NCBI RefSeq assembly: GCF_028009165.1
Contig: NC_079242.1
Location: 682,001-746,000 of the forward strand
Source of the DNA: Akanthomyces muscarius
Taxonomy: Eukaryota > Ascomycota > Sordariomycetes > Hypocreales > Cordycipitaceae
Direction: 5' to 3'
Length of the DNA stretch: 64,000 nt
The stretch's first letter is position 1. The number at the start of each line of letters is the position of its first letter. The notes under the pieces are model-generated. The model made no database searches. It saw only the letters and a list, made by a program, of their open reading frames with translations, and was not told the origin of the DNA. Both the position numbers and the translations under genes were made by a program. This document shows positions 35,166 through 46,842 of the stretch, piece after piece.

Positions 35166-36401
35166 CTACTCTGGTGCCTGACGAGGTCCACGAAGGAATG
35201 TCAACGCCGGTGCCGTAGTATGCTCGGCTGGACTGGGTTCGTTGGAAGTCGTCACACGCTTTCGGAAGCTCCAAACGCTCTTTTGAGGCAATAGCCTATT
35301 GGCACTGATGGTCGGAATCGAAATGGCTCGAGTTGTTCGGTGGCACAAGTCTCCGAGGCTATCGAAACCGTTTCGCAGACCTTGTTGATACGAGAGCCGC
35401 AGACCAAGAACGCCATTGACGCTTTTGGTAAGACGTAACATTTTGTCAAGATTGTTTCCCAAGTATCTTGATATCAGAGGCCGGTTATGCTGAATCCAAT
35501 GACCAAAAGCAGAAACGGCCAGTTGAGGCCTTGCCGCCGATATACTCGCAACTTTTAGGTTCTCGAATTTTGTGCTGGACCTTGTCGAAGCAAAACCGCG
35601 AAGGGGCCGAAACTGCGTTACCTGTTGCCAATCAACTTTTAAGAGAGCAAAGGAATACGCACTGCTTGCGGAGATGGATTGGCAAAATCGTAAAGGTTCC
35701 GCAGTGCTCTCGGCGGCTTGCTTGCAGCATCTTTGATAGCTGGTAACAATTGCTTCGATGACATTATGCTTGTCCTTGATGCCCTGAGTCTGGAGGTAGG
35801 GTTGCGGCAGCCTAAACCAATATTTCCAGTGTTCCGGTTTCTGCATGGGTTTGTAAGTGGAGGGTAAGTTTGAATGTGCCATCCAACTTACATCAGAGCC
35901 GAGCAACTCGAACTGGCAGACGCCCAGAGTATGACCCGTAGAGTCCGTCATGTCTTTTTGCAATGGCGAGGTATTTTCTTGACAGGCAAGGTCAATACAC
36001 TTGCCAAAGGCGTCCGCAGCGCCGAGTGAGTTGTTGCTCGAAGTCGTTCCAAGAGGGCATTGTTCTTTGGACTCAAATAGAACAGGCCAGGGGATGCTGT
36101 GATTCGGCATGATCTGGGTGAAGAAGTCGTAGTATGCTTCCATTTGGCACGGGCAACCCGTGGCGGCACAGTGATAGGCGCGCGTTTCTTCTTTGGGGAG
36201 CCACGTCGTCCTGCAAACAAGTAATCCAGGTAGGTGGCCGTTTCTAGCTTGGCAGCAAATTTCGACTGGTTCGACCGACTTGTCCGGGCTGTTACTTGAG
36301 GGCCATGTCCACGCTGAAAATATGGCGAGAAATGCGATGGCGAGCTTCCAAAAGCCCGAGCTGTCCTTGTAGACTCGAACCCGTGGCATCCAGAGTTCCA
36401 T
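35166..36401 (-). CDS. Cysteine-rich membrane-anchored protein, unrecognised
   Basis: An open frame of 411 residues starts at an ATG (MELWMPRVRVYKDSS). One hydrophobic segment, LAIAFLAIFSAWTW (about residues 20-33), fits a signal anchor. The following 140 residues contain about eleven cysteines (for example YHCAATGCPCQMEAYYDFF and AFGKCIDLACQENTS), which suggests a disulfide-bonded domain outside the cytosol. The C-terminal part is basic and polar. A 51-nt segment (35891-35841) starts GTAAGT and ends CATGCAG and is an exact multiple of three, so it may be an in-frame intron; removing it shortens the protein by 17 residues. No family was recognised. Expression is not proven, and the C-terminal third looks less protein-like than the rest. 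Confidence 0.45.
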   Translation of the reverse strand: MELWMPRVRVYKDSSGFWKLAIAFLAIFSAWTWPSSNSPDKSVEPVEICCQARNGHLPGLLVCRTTWLPKEETRAYHCAATGCPCQMEAYYDFFTQIMPNHSIPWPVLFESKEQCPLGTTSSNNSLGAADAFGKCIDLACQENTSPLQKDMTDSTGHTLGVCQFELLGSDVSWMAHSNLPSTYKPMQKPEHWKYWFRLPQPYLQTQGIKDKHNVIEAIVTSYQRCCKQAAESTAEPLRFCQSISASSAYSFALLKVDWQQVTQFRPLRGFASTRSSTKFENLKVASISAARPQLAVSAFGHWIQHNRPLISRYLGNNLDKMLRLTKSVNGVLGLRLSYQQGLRNGFDSLGDLCHRTTRAISIPTISANRLLPQKSVWSFRKRVTTSNEPSPAEHTTAPALTFLRGPRQAPE

Positions 36402-37069
36402 ATTCAGCCTCTGGCGGTGACTGAGGTGTTGACTTGGTTTGTAGGCGTGCAGCCGAGAAGATCACAATCGACAGAGAGCGCGAGGTGGTATGAGAAGACA
36501 AAAAGCCATCAAGGATAGTCTTTGTGAAAAGGAACGAAGGTGAGCAGAGCTCGGGTGCAGGTTTGTTGATGTGAGCCAAAGAGGTGGAGGCGCAGGATGC
36601 AGAGGACGGAACGAAAAGTACAACGCAAAAGTGAGGAAAAATTCCCAAGTGTGCGTTGGCAGAATCACGAAAACGCTCAGTCCTTGTTGTTGGCAGCTGC
36701 CGGCCGGCATGTTGCCAGCTGCCAGCTGCCAGCTGCCAGCTGCCAGCTGCCCAGGCAGCGTGGCTGGGCACACCACCCACTTCATCCCGATTTGCATGTG
36801 AACAATTGCTAGACCGCCAGTTAATAATCCCTGAGAAAGAGTCGGGATGGGAATCAAGCGTAGAAAAGTGAAATGAAAAGTCATTATATTGCAGCAAACT
36901 ACGCGGTTTCCTAGCCATCTTGGGGGGAGCATGGTAGCTCCAAAAACAAACGCCGACAAACGCCCAAGATCCATAAGCACCATGGCTTCCACAAAACACC
37001 CCCAACGACTCCTTTCTACTTTGGTTATACATGGCATTCCAGCCTATTTCACACATTGGCCATGAGAAG
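36402..37069. other. Intergenic region with a 7-bp tandem repeat
   Basis: About 670 bases between the unrecognised membrane protein gene and the 3' end of hir1. The overlapping open frames here on both strands are produced largely by the tandem repeat and were not accepted. Confidence 0.5.
36714..36748. repeat. 7-bp tandem repeat, five copies
   Basis: The unit GCCAGCT is repeated five times without change and is followed by a broken copy. Because 7 is not a multiple of three, the repeat opens all frames and creates spurious ORFs. Confidence 0.85.
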
Positions 37070-40000
37070 CTAGTTTTCAATCTCCATGGAATCGGCGTCG
37101 GCTCCGGCACCGCTGCCCAGATCGAGATCCAGCAGCCTGGCGTACTGGCCGGTTAGTCGCTGCAACTCACGGTATTTTCCTGCAATTTGGTTAGCGTGAG
37201 TTTCAAACACAGAATATGCAGCCCTCGCTTACCAAGACTTAGAACCACTCCCTTCAACAACTGCTTTCGATCCCAGCCACACAGCTCATCCGCCTTGCTG
37301 AACCAGCCCTTCCCGCCCTCCGCGTCGGCGTCATCGCCTTGGAGAATACCACCAACAAGTGTCTTCAATAATTCTTCGACCTTCCCATGCGCGCCCTCGG
37401 CTCCCAGTCGCTTGGCATACATGGCAAGATATAACCGAAACTCGTCGCGAGCCCCTAGCTGCAGTGCACCTGCCAATCGATTCTCGAGATGCGCAATGCT
37501 GACAACACTCTCCAAATCTTCTGATTCTTTTCGTTGGATAACCGTTTTGATAATGCGTTGCATAACGTATGCTCGGCCTTTGGCCATGAACTCGTTAGTC
37601 GTGTGACGTTCCAGAAATGGGATTATGCCAGAGGAAACATCAACCGCCGGTTCCTCCGGCTCTTGTTCTTCTTGCTTTCTCCTGCTCTTTCTCCTTGTCG
37701 ACCTCGTCCTCGACTTCGGTCCAACCGCCGTGGACTGCAGAGCGGAAACGGATGAATCGTTCGAGTTCCAGTATTGGGATCCAACAGCCCACCATGACTC
37801 ACTGAGTCGTTGCCACGTGTACATATCGCGAGCATAGTAGAAGCCATCGCCATTTGACAGAGTTACAACAACGTGCCCCGTCGTGTTAAGATGAGCCGAG
37901 GTGACACCTGGACCACCCGTGAAGGTATGGTGTTGGTCGAGTGACGATACTGCAGCATCGAGGATCGGCGCAAGCGACACAGGAGGGTGAGGCGAAGATT
38001 GCGTCTTGATGTCCCAAACGTAGGCCATGCCCACCGCTGTAATGCACAATAACCAATGGTCGCGGCACTCAAGAATGACGGGTTGCGATTCTAGGATCAT
38101 AGGATTCAAAAGTCGACGTCCAGCAGGCGACCAGACATGAATAGAGCCGTCTTCGCACGCAGCCGCCCAAAAATTCTTGTTTCCGGTAACTAGAATGACG
38201 GCGCGCGGCAGGAATTCGTGCCAAACAACAGCACCACGTTTCGAAACGATAACTCGGGACGGATCGTTGGGGTTCGCGGCATTCTTGGCCTCGAGAATTG
38301 TGATTTCAGCTGTCTTGGTAGTTGCACTTTCAACACCGAGAATTCCCTTCTCAAGGGGTCGTATGATATGCGATCGCACTCGAGGCACTGCAAGCCTGAC
38401 CGCTGCCACAGACAATGCTGGGTTCAGGACGGCAGGTCGCAAGAATTCTGGCGTCGGTATGACGCCGTTCTCAATGTTAGCTAGCACTGCCGGCTCAACG
38501 CCAGCTACCCCGCCGGTCACGATTGCTGTTGGACCGCCGGCTGGCCGCTTTGCAAGAGGCTCTTCCCCCTCCTCAGTCTCGGCCCCAGTACGAATGCGCT
38601 TATTTCCCAGTAGCAGGGATGCAATGCCGCCTTCGGGTAGGCCGTTGAACGGCTTGCTGAGGTCGAGTACCGTGAGCGGCGCGTCGTTCTGGGATATTTT
38701 CGTTGTCGACGTAGAACCGATCAGCTGCGTCTGTGGTAAAGAAGACTGGCCCGTGCCTGACGAGGAGACCAGCAGAGGAGCAACACGCTTCTTGCCGTCC
38801 TTGCCGACCGTCACTCTAGACTTGAGCTCTTTGACTCGCTCTGCAGTTTTGTCTTGCTCGGGCTTCTCCGACGATACGCCATTGGCTGCGGGTTTAGGTG
38901 TCGAGTCGCCAGTCTGGGTGCCATTGGTGGCTGCGGAAGCATTGCCTTCGCCAGCAGGCGCATCACCCATTAATGCGCCCATTCGCGACTGCAAATCCCT
39001 GGACTCGCCAGCCTTGCTCTGATCCTCTAGCATGAGACCATCGACATCCTCTGCGATTCCCATGCCTTTCCGTGAGGCTCCATATTTCTGCAGCGCTCGA
39101 TCGTTCTCTTCCGCAGTAGCAACCCAGCCGAGCTCACCGTCCTCAAATCGGGCCACGACAATACTGCCATCCAAGCTGGCCGCAAACAAGGTCTCGCCGT
39201 CAGGTGTCCACGCCAAGTCGGAGATGGATTTTCCAGCGAGATCTTGCAAGATGACCACAGGTCGAGAAGTGTTGGTGTTCCAGAGGCTGAGCGTCTTGTC
39301 CTGTCCGGCAGCTGCTATCACCGTGACAAGTGAAGGCTGATCACTCTCGGATGCTTCTCCGCCAGGCTTCGAGGTATGAAACAATCGAGGGGAGAAAAGA
39401 CACACCTCCGTAGGTGCTTCGTGGCCGATCAAGTTGATTTCGCAATCCCAGCGTGTGCGCTCAATGATTGCGACAGAGCTGACAGGTCCATTGACGGCAT
39501 TGGCAGCCGCAATGTGATTACCGTCGGGTGACCACGAACAGCGTCGGAAATACGTTGTAAGGGGCGAGCTCTTGAAGGGAGAGCTAATCGTAGTTTCGAG
39601 GACAAAATTGTTGATCATATCGTGCTGCGTTGAACTGGGCCCGGGGGATGTGAAGCGGAAAATTTTAATAGTTCGATCGTCACTGGCGGTCGCGAAGAAC
39701 TTGTTGGCGGGATCAAAGCAGATGCCCTTGACATGCGACTGATGCGCAGGCAGAGATTTGAGCTTTTCGAACGTGTAGCCTGACCAGACTACCACTTTGG
39801 AGTCGAGGCCGACGGAGACGAGGATGGACGAGTCGTAGGACCAAGCCAGGTCCTGGACGTCATTCTCGTGGCCAATCAGTCGCTTGTATGTTTTCCAGTT
39901 CTCGACAGGCGGCGGCTCGTCGGAGCCAAAGGTGGCGGGCGGCGGGCCCTTGTCGAGATGGTAGACGCAGATGAGCTTGTCATCGGCGCCGCTGGCCAGG

Positions 40001-40251
40001 TACTTGCCATTGGGGCTGAAGCGCACGGAATGGATGGTGCCGAGATGGTGGCTCATGTGGCAGAGCTGTCGCGGCTTGGTGTAGGAGGGATCGCGCGAGT
40101 TGTAGATGGCCTCGGTGGACCAGATGCGGACGTGGCCGTCGCCGCCGGCCGTCGCGAGACGCTTGCCATCGGGCGACACATGGCAGCTGTAGACTTCAAA
40201 GTCCTTTTGTTCGCCGCTGTGGCTCAGCCATGACGGCTTGATGAGGAGCAT
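37070..40251 (-). CDS. hir1: Histone chaperone HIR complex subunit Hir1 (HIRA)
   Basis: Two exons (40251-37233 and 37179-37070) joined by a 53-nt intron (donor GTAAGC, acceptor TTGCAG) encode 1042 residues. The N-terminal 370 or so residues form the WD40 propeller (for example GHVRIWSTEA, SGADDKLICVYHL, SVGLDSKVVVW, ASDDRTIKIFRF). A B-domain motif for Asf1 binding, RVTVGKDGKKRVAPLL, lies at about residue 485. The Hira/Tup1-like C-terminal domain (NKNFWAAACEDGSIHVWSP) starts near 695. The last exon supplies the family's typical end, YRELQRLTGQYARLL. The protein works in replication-independent deposition of H3-H4 and in repression of histone genes. I chose the ATG giving MLLIKPSWLSHSG because this matches the family start; the frame is open up to an ATG at 40482, but the extra 77 residues are not typical. 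Confidence 0.95.
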
Positions 40252-41051
40252 GCTGGCAAAGGTGCCCGCATGAGCGTTTGCAGCTTTTTCGATGGCAAAG
40301 AAAAGGGCGCGATGGTGATGATTTTGGGGGTGTGGTGGAGGTTGTTTGAGCTTGGCCGCTTGGGGTCTCTCTCGTTGCTCACTGGCGACGCGCGGGCGCG
40401 TTGGACATGGCCTTGCACCGTGTCTGCTTTTTTTGGCGGCGCAGAGGCTAATTAGACCCGACGCCAGCAAGGCCAGGCCCATTGTTCCAATTTCGAGGGA
40501 GCGGAATAACCTTGATGCGTGCGTGTCCTAATTAGGCAATCAGCTATGGTCAAGATGCGTGGTCAAGATGCCATCACAATGAGAGCAAGTTTCATGAGAG
40601 CGAAGCTCGAGTCAACTCTTTGGTTCTTGACTCTGGTATCATATCATGGCCAATTGAGCAATTTTTTCCGCGACCCTCAGCTTAGAATGGCCCCGAGATG
40701 CGCTTTCTATGCCAGGGGTCAGTGGCTTCCTGTATTGGCCCTCAAGTAGCACAGCACAGGATCAAGAACCGCTTGGTGGTTTTTTTTTTTTTTTTTTGAG
40801 TAAATAATGGAAAATATATTTCATTGTGCGTTTCGTGTGCGCCTAGCTTGAGAATTTATAGATATCATTTCCGCCCGAAACCGACCATGCCTTCATGGTC
40901 CACTGCACCAAACGCCGTTGCTGAAGAAAATAGCAGTAAAAAATAATCGCTTCCCATATCAATAATTGCTTTCATGCAAAACTTTTGTTTCCAAGCTTGA
41001 CAATTCTCCAAAATATGATTTTTGAGGTCCATCTGACAGCCAAGCCATCAG
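40252..41051. other. Intergenic region, hir1 promoter side
   Basis: About 800 bases. It holds the hir1 promoter on the left and the 3' region of the NLR-type gene on the right. A run of about 18 T residues lies near 40780-40797. No gene is visible. Confidence 0.5.
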
Positions 41052-42179
41052 TCATGCGGCTACCGCCGTCGCAATGGCAGCCATGTGATGATGGGTCATG
41101 GACTCTTCTGAAGCCGCGAGGGGCTCCAGGTCTTTATAACTCTTCAGCAGCCTATACCTCGTCACGGCCGTCGCATTGGCCCTGATGCGCTCAACAATCT
41201 CCTCGTCGGCCTCTTGGATGGTCTTGATCATCCCCGCCAAGCCGTTCCAGTCAACCACGTTCTTCGCAGCGGGGTTCCAGGCGCTGGCGGCAGCGCACAC
41301 GGTATTCATCTCAAACTCCAGGATTTTGCGGTATTGCCTCGATATTTGATCCCGCACGGCGTCCTGCTGCGACCGAAACTTGGCGTCGTCGCGCCAGCTC
41401 CCCGGGACCAGCAGGGAAACTAGCGTCATGTAAAAGTCGATGCGACCGAGGACGTGAGAAATCCCCGCACACATGTAGTCAAGTCCTAAAATGGGATCCA
41501 ACAAAAGCTAATCACACGAGAGTTTGACTGTTAGCACGTGTACTGTGGAAACTGCATAATATGGGTTGGGTAAAAAGACAAAAAAAAAAAAAAGTACTGT
41601 GCTTACCGGCGTCATGGTGCATATCCCGGCCCACGCAACCGCCGACGACGTGTAGACCGGCACCACGGCATCAATCGCCGTCTTCGCGGCATCAATCGTC
41701 GCGCGCGCCCGCGACGCATCCTGCTCCGTCCGCGAGCCCCTCCGCTTGGCGAGGCCCGCGCTCGTGACCTCCTGCAGCAGCCGCAGGCGGTCCTCGTCGG
41801 AGCGCCCGCGAAAGTTCATGCTCATGCCGCCCGTCTTCATGTGGCTCGGCAGCTCCTGCGAGACGATGGACTCGTACGCCAGGACGAGCCCCGCGGTGGA
41901 CGGCCCGTCGCGGAGGCCGTCGTATGCCGCGTTCCAGAGGCTGAGGGAGAGGGCGGCGTCGCGGGCCGCCGCCGCCGAGAGGCTGGAGAGGGAGTTGCGC
42001 GGCGAGCTCGTCTTGCGCCGCTGCGAGAAGCCGCCGCCGCCACCGTGATGATGGCCGGAGGTGCTGCCGGAGTCGTGGCTGCTGTGGGAGGAGGATCGTG
42101 GGGAGATGAGGCTCATGCTACCGGCACGCAGCCGGCCGACAAACTTGCGGATGGGATTTTGTTGAGAATCCGTCGTCAT
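41052..42179 (-). CDS. Stand-alone NLR N-terminal domain (NWD NACHT-NTPase type)
   Basis: Two exons (42179-41607 and 41507-41052) joined by a 99-nt intron (donor GTAAGC, acceptor GATTAG, containing a run of A/T) encode 342 residues. After a Ser/His/Gly-rich disordered start the sequence has the pattern of the N-terminal domain of fungal NWD NACHT-NTPases: LWNAAYDGLRDGPSTAG, LAYESIVSQELPSHM, then ARATIDAAKTAIDAVVPVY and, in exon 2, ISHVLGRIDFYMTLVSLL. In complete NLR proteins this domain precedes a NACHT ATPase and WD40, ankyrin or TPR repeats and is thought to act in signalling or non-self recognition. Here the frame stops after the domain, and no NACHT or repeat coding sequence follows within the 800 bases downstream before hir1. 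It may be a natural single-domain protein or the remnant of a longer gene. Confidence 0.75.
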
Positions 42180-45021
42180 GGTGTGGTGCTCTTCATGAGT
42201 GAGAGGGCGGATGTGGTAGATTGGCAAAAATGTAACTTTGCTTTTCGTTTCCTCTTTCCAGTGGGGGGATTGCGTTGCAGTTCTGTAAATGAAGATTGAT
42301 TAAGTCCCAGCTAATAAGCTGTCGTCGGGACTGGGGGCGGAAATAGTGCCCCCCGAAAGCTGCACGTCAACGGAGATGTGGCGGCAGGCAACTGTCGAAA
42401 CGGCGAGAAGCCAAACAAAAAAAAACCGGTGGCTTCAAACTTGCTCCAGCGCAATGATGCAATCAAGGCTTTTGCACTTCAGGGTCTTTGGTGGGCGGCG
42501 CTGATCTTTTTCCCTGGCATTGGGGAATAGCGATCGTCTAAGTGGGCTTCAGGTCGAGTTTCGGTAAGGATACGGGTGAAGAAGACAACACGACAAAAGT
42601 GCGAAACAGTCGGAACTTTTGAGAGAGTTGTCATGAACGCTAATAAACGAGCAAAGACAAAAGTTCAGCGAAAGGATTCGTTTTGTGTTGTGTGGTGGGC
42701 GTGTGTGGTGTGAGTCTGTCTGTCTCGTTTTTTTTCCCTGGCGGCGCCGTCTCTGGCCGGCGTGGCTTGCATGATAAATAAAGAGTGTGGTGGTTCCCAA
42801 CTGAGGCTGACCGCACCCAAGTATTGTTCGGCGACACCCTCGGACACGAGCCAAAAACTAGCGGCACAATTATTACAGTGTTGCGCGTGTTCGTTTTTGG
42901 CCCGGTCGAGGCTTGGCAGGCTGGCGGGCTGGCAGTTAGGCGCGTCCAGCGTTCGGCCATGACCAAATACGCTGGGGAGTTAGTTTGTCCGTGGGCGACG
43001 CCTCTTACCGTGGGCGGGATAGTGCGTCATGGGCTGCAGTACCGAGCTGAAGGGTCAATAGCCAGAGTGTAACTACACTGATGGCACGGCGAGAGCCTGA
43101 CACGACCCCCATTCACTCGCCACAACGGTCCGATGCCCCCAAGAAATGATGGACAAAGACGGCAACGTTCCAAAGCTAGGCAATTGCCATTAGTCAAGTG
43201 CAGAGCTACATCGGCCCCAACTAGCGGGAGGTTAGAGTATATTCGTGTAGTGTTACTCTTGGGGCGCGCGATTCCAGCGTCTCCGGACTGCCGAGCTCCC
43301 CGAGACTGCTTCGCTGCCTAGTCTTATTATTACGCAGCGTAATCGGTACTGTTAACGTAGTAAATAAGTAGACTAGCAGGCAGGTTTCTGCAGTGGCGTA
43401 CTGGGCCTTGCACAGCGAATGAAGTCTTCCGTCGGTGGCCGTCCGTCAAGATTTCGTCATGCGACGGGCTGTATTTCTTGGTCCGGCCGCACTAGCAGCA
43501 GCCTCCGTCCCAGCCTGGCCTCCGCCGCCCCGACCCTCTCCGCTGCGCTCCCACACCCTACTTTATTAGCTAGCTAACTACATCATTTGCCGGGCGTTCG
43601 TGGAAATGTCCTCTACCAGTAGTTACGGGGGAGGCGCGGATGCTCATTGGCTGCGTTGAGTGAGCAGTAAGAGACACAAAGGCTGATTGTCGACGGGCTG
43701 GTTGGCTGGATTCGAAAGACATTCGGTTCGCGAGTACCGAAAGAAAAAAATTTGAGTGAATAGCGAGCAGCATCTTCTTTTCAATTACCGCTCGCTCCGG
43801 CGGCAACAGGGCATGGATCGCCCATCTTCAAGGTCCCTGCTGCCCCCCCTCCCCAGTCCGACAAGACACTCTCGATGCGTGATGAGGCGGTAGACATATC
43901 GGTCACGGTCGTTTTTATGCAAGACAGCCTGCGGGTCACTATCTTGCCGGGAGAAAAATGCTGATCGCTCCCATCTGCCCACCGACCGCTTGGTGAAGAA
44001 AAAAAAAAAGACAGTACATGTGCATCTGGGCGGGTAATAAAATGCATATTGACTCGTGACAGGTTGTAGAGGAGGGGACAACGTTTACGCCTACACCGCC
44101 GTTGTGACTACCTCTGCCCGCTTTTTGATACCTCTTTTAGTATATCTATCCATCTTTTCAGACTGTCGAGTAATAAATGGATGTTGCCATTTTGTTTTGG
44201 CCAGTTCCAGGAGCAAGGCCTTTGAAAGGCAGGCACCCACTCAACACTGTTGACTTTTAAAGCTACCCTTATGACCCCGCAGCGCCACTATGCCTGGTTA
44301 GCCAAGTTTCTTCCCACTCTTCGTCCAGGTCCAAAGCTGCGTCACAGCAAATCAATCGAGGCACGGCCGTCAGACGCGTCGGACTGTAGCGAAATGGTGG
44401 CTCTGGCAGAAGTCTCGTCCCGGGCGGCTGTCTCTGAGGTCTGGTTCGGCAGCCGACTGGTACTGGGCGACACACAGAAGCTGTCCAGCGCGACTCGGAA
44501 TGTCGCTGCAAACCCCACCATGTACTTACTGGTACGCTTGACAACGGCCGCCCAGACAAAGGGTAGGGGGTCAGGGATCATCTATAATAAACTGATGGAC
44601 GACCCGAAGGCACATTATGACGAGATGGTTTGTAGATCGTAGCAGATTCCAGCAAGTTTTGCCCTGCTCTCAGTCGATGGGGCTGCGCAGGACTGCCTGG
44701 CCAACGATGAGCCCCCCCCCCCCCCCAACAGCAGTGGCACAGGCCGATGACAGCTCGGCAGAAGCTTTTCCAGGGAGCAGCAATGTCAGGAATGGGGTAC
44801 CCCTCTGGCTTTGGAAGCTCTTGGAAGCTGGACCAACCAGTAAGGTCGAGGTTTGCGAAACTGCTGGCTCCTGCTGGAGCCAAAAGCAAAACAGAGTTCG
44901 GCGACGAATAAAAAGCTTAGCTTGCGCACCCTGGCAAACGCAGAGCTTCACTTTTTCATCCCACTTTGCAAAACAGTACCCCGCACCTTGAAATATCATC
45001 CAAATTTCAACCAACATCACA
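42180..45021. other. Gene-free stretch between divergent genes
   Basis: About 2.8 kb separates the NLR-type gene (minus) from cyclophilin (plus), so both promoters lie here. Runs of A near 43999 and of C near 44711 are present. Open frames at 44.25-44.9 kb overlap on both strands and show no protein features. Confidence 0.45.
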
Positions 45022-45709
45022 ATGTCGAACCCCAAGGTCTTTTTCGATGTCTCCGCCGGCGGCCGTACGTTTATTCATTAATTGAAGCTCAATCGCTCAT
45101 TTGCAAGGCGTTTTGCTAATTTTGCTTACCCAGAGCCCCTCGGCAAGATCATCATGGAGCTCCGCAAGGACGCTGCCCCCAAGACGGCCGAGAACTTCCG
45201 CGCTCTCTGCACCGGCGAGAAGGGCTTCGGTTTCCAGGGCTCCGGCTTCCACCGCGTCATTCCCGGCTTCATGTGCCAGGGCGGTGACTTCACGAACCAC
45301 AACGCAAGTGCCAATGCCGCCGGAAACGCATCGCGAGGAGAGAAACAAAACATGCTAACCGTCAAGAACAGGGCACTGGAGGCAAGTCCATCTACGGCGA
45401 GAAGTTCGCCGACGAGAACTTCTCTCTGAAGCACACTGGACCCGGCATCCTGTCCATGGCCAACGCTGGCCCCAACACGTTTGTCTACCCCAAAGGTCGC
45501 GCGCTATTTAACTGCCACTAACCCCCGCACTCAGCAACGGCTCTCAGTTCTTCCTCTGCACTGCCGAGACCGGCTGGCTCGATGGAAAGCACGTCGTCTT
45601 CGGCAAGGTCGTCGAGGGCATGGATGTTGTCCGTGCGGTCGAGAAGTACGGTAGCGACTCTGGAAAGACGTCCAAGAAGATCGTCATCGACGCCTCTGGC
45701 GAGTGCTAG
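45022..45709 (+). CDS. Cyclophilin A, peptidyl-prolyl cis-trans isomerase
   Basis: Four exons (45022-45064, 45134-45303, 45372-45478, 45535-45709) give 164 residues, the standard length for cytosolic cyclophilin A. The family signature is complete: [35 protein letters not shown] with the catalytic Arg, [19 protein letters not shown] with the Gln, Phe and Trp that bind proline and cyclosporin, and [17 protein letters not shown]. The enzyme speeds prolyl isomerisation in protein folding and is the target of cyclosporin A. Intron 2 (45304-45371) begins with GCAAGT, not GT, and ends in ACAG; reading through it would lose the [12 protein letters not shown] segment, so a GC-AG intron is required. 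The other donors are GTACGT and GTTTGT. Confidence 0.96.
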
Positions 45710-46842
45710 ATTGTCCCAGTCAGCAGATGGCCAGGTCGCGATTGACCGCGTATCGCTGCTCGTTTAGAGTCAAAATAAAAAATCAATAATTGGCTGTCAT
45801 ATTATCGTGTTTGCATGAGTGCGACGTTGAGCTACTTTGAAAAATCCAGACGAGATCTGGCTGCCACGCGGGCAGATGAGATGAAGCTACCCGTGCCAGC
45901 CACGCCGCCGATAATCCGAGCAGCCATCTTATCACACCATCACAGTGCCACGCATACCAGGCATCCGCTCTGCAACCCGATTCTGCCAATGCCCGAGTAA
46001 AAATAAAAATAGTCGAATTGAAGTGACATGTCCAACAACATGACGAGTTCGTGATGCTTCCAATGGCCCCTTGAGATGGTTTGCTCATTGCCCGCAGCAT
46101 CCTTCTGAGAGCTATGGTCTTGGCACGCGTCACCTGATCCACTTGTCTCCAAGCTGTAGCTTCGAAGCAGGGCAGGGAACGAGGCGGGGGCGTGTGTAGC
46201 TGGCAGTTGGTAGGATGGCCTAATTGTTACAAAGTTGGCTTTTCCAGATTAACCCAAATGCGTTGGCATCACCGTTTGCTTCCTGCTCACGACCGCGCTG
46301 TTTGCCCCGCGTTCTCCCAATTGATCCATCGACGGCGCGTTGTTGTGGAGGGGGTGAGAATCGACGTCACTTTGCGGCGCTAAGCCAAGCCACGCCTGCG
46401 GCCGTGTAAACGGATAACTACAAAGGATTATTCAGTGGTCTTCATCAAAGAAAGAACCGGTGCTGGAAAGCAGTAAAAGAACAAGAGAGTTACTTTTTGC
46501 TTACTGAGTAGCGATGGTTTCAGCAGGCTGATACGTTACACATACGAAAGCCGATTAACAAGTTGACCTCCCGGGTAGGTTCTCACATTACGTCTCATTC
46601 AAGGGCATCTGACAACACGACGTGATGACTGAAAGACGACACAACCAACTGCTATCTAAAAACAAAAACAGACCAGAAACTCACTGTCCCAAACAAACAC
46701 CATGCTGATCTAAAAAATTCCAGCCCGTTTCCGTGCGGCAGAAAGCCCAATCCATGTATCCTTAAAAACAATATAGCCTCCCTACACCCTACTCTGAACG
46801 CTGAACGGTCAAGAAGAGAAATATAGAACAATTTCACGGTCT
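45710..46842. other. Intergenic region, no gene supported
   Basis: About 1.1 kb between the 3' ends of two convergent genes. The only curiosity is a 31-codon minus-strand frame near 45.9 kb, which was not accepted. No repeat or RNA gene is visible. Confidence 0.45.

Noticed and set aside
36292..37110. Minus-strand frame of 272 codons overlapping the tandem repeat
   Set aside because: It is opened by the 7-bp repeat and overlaps the 5' part of the Cys-rich membrane protein gene; the composition is low-complexity.
40252..40482. 77-codon N-terminal extension of hir1
   Set aside because: The Hir1/HIRA family starts directly at the MxxIKPxWLxH-type sequence; the extension is Pro/His/Arg-rich and leader-like.
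44250..44889. Overlapping frames on both strands upstream of cyclophilin
   Set aside because: Antisense pairs of similar length, no start context or splice sites; read as promoter region.
45832..45927. 31-codon minus-strand frame beginning MAARIIGGVAGTGS
   Set aside because: It resembles a small protein, but there is no upstream exon or promoter to support it, and its length is within chance.
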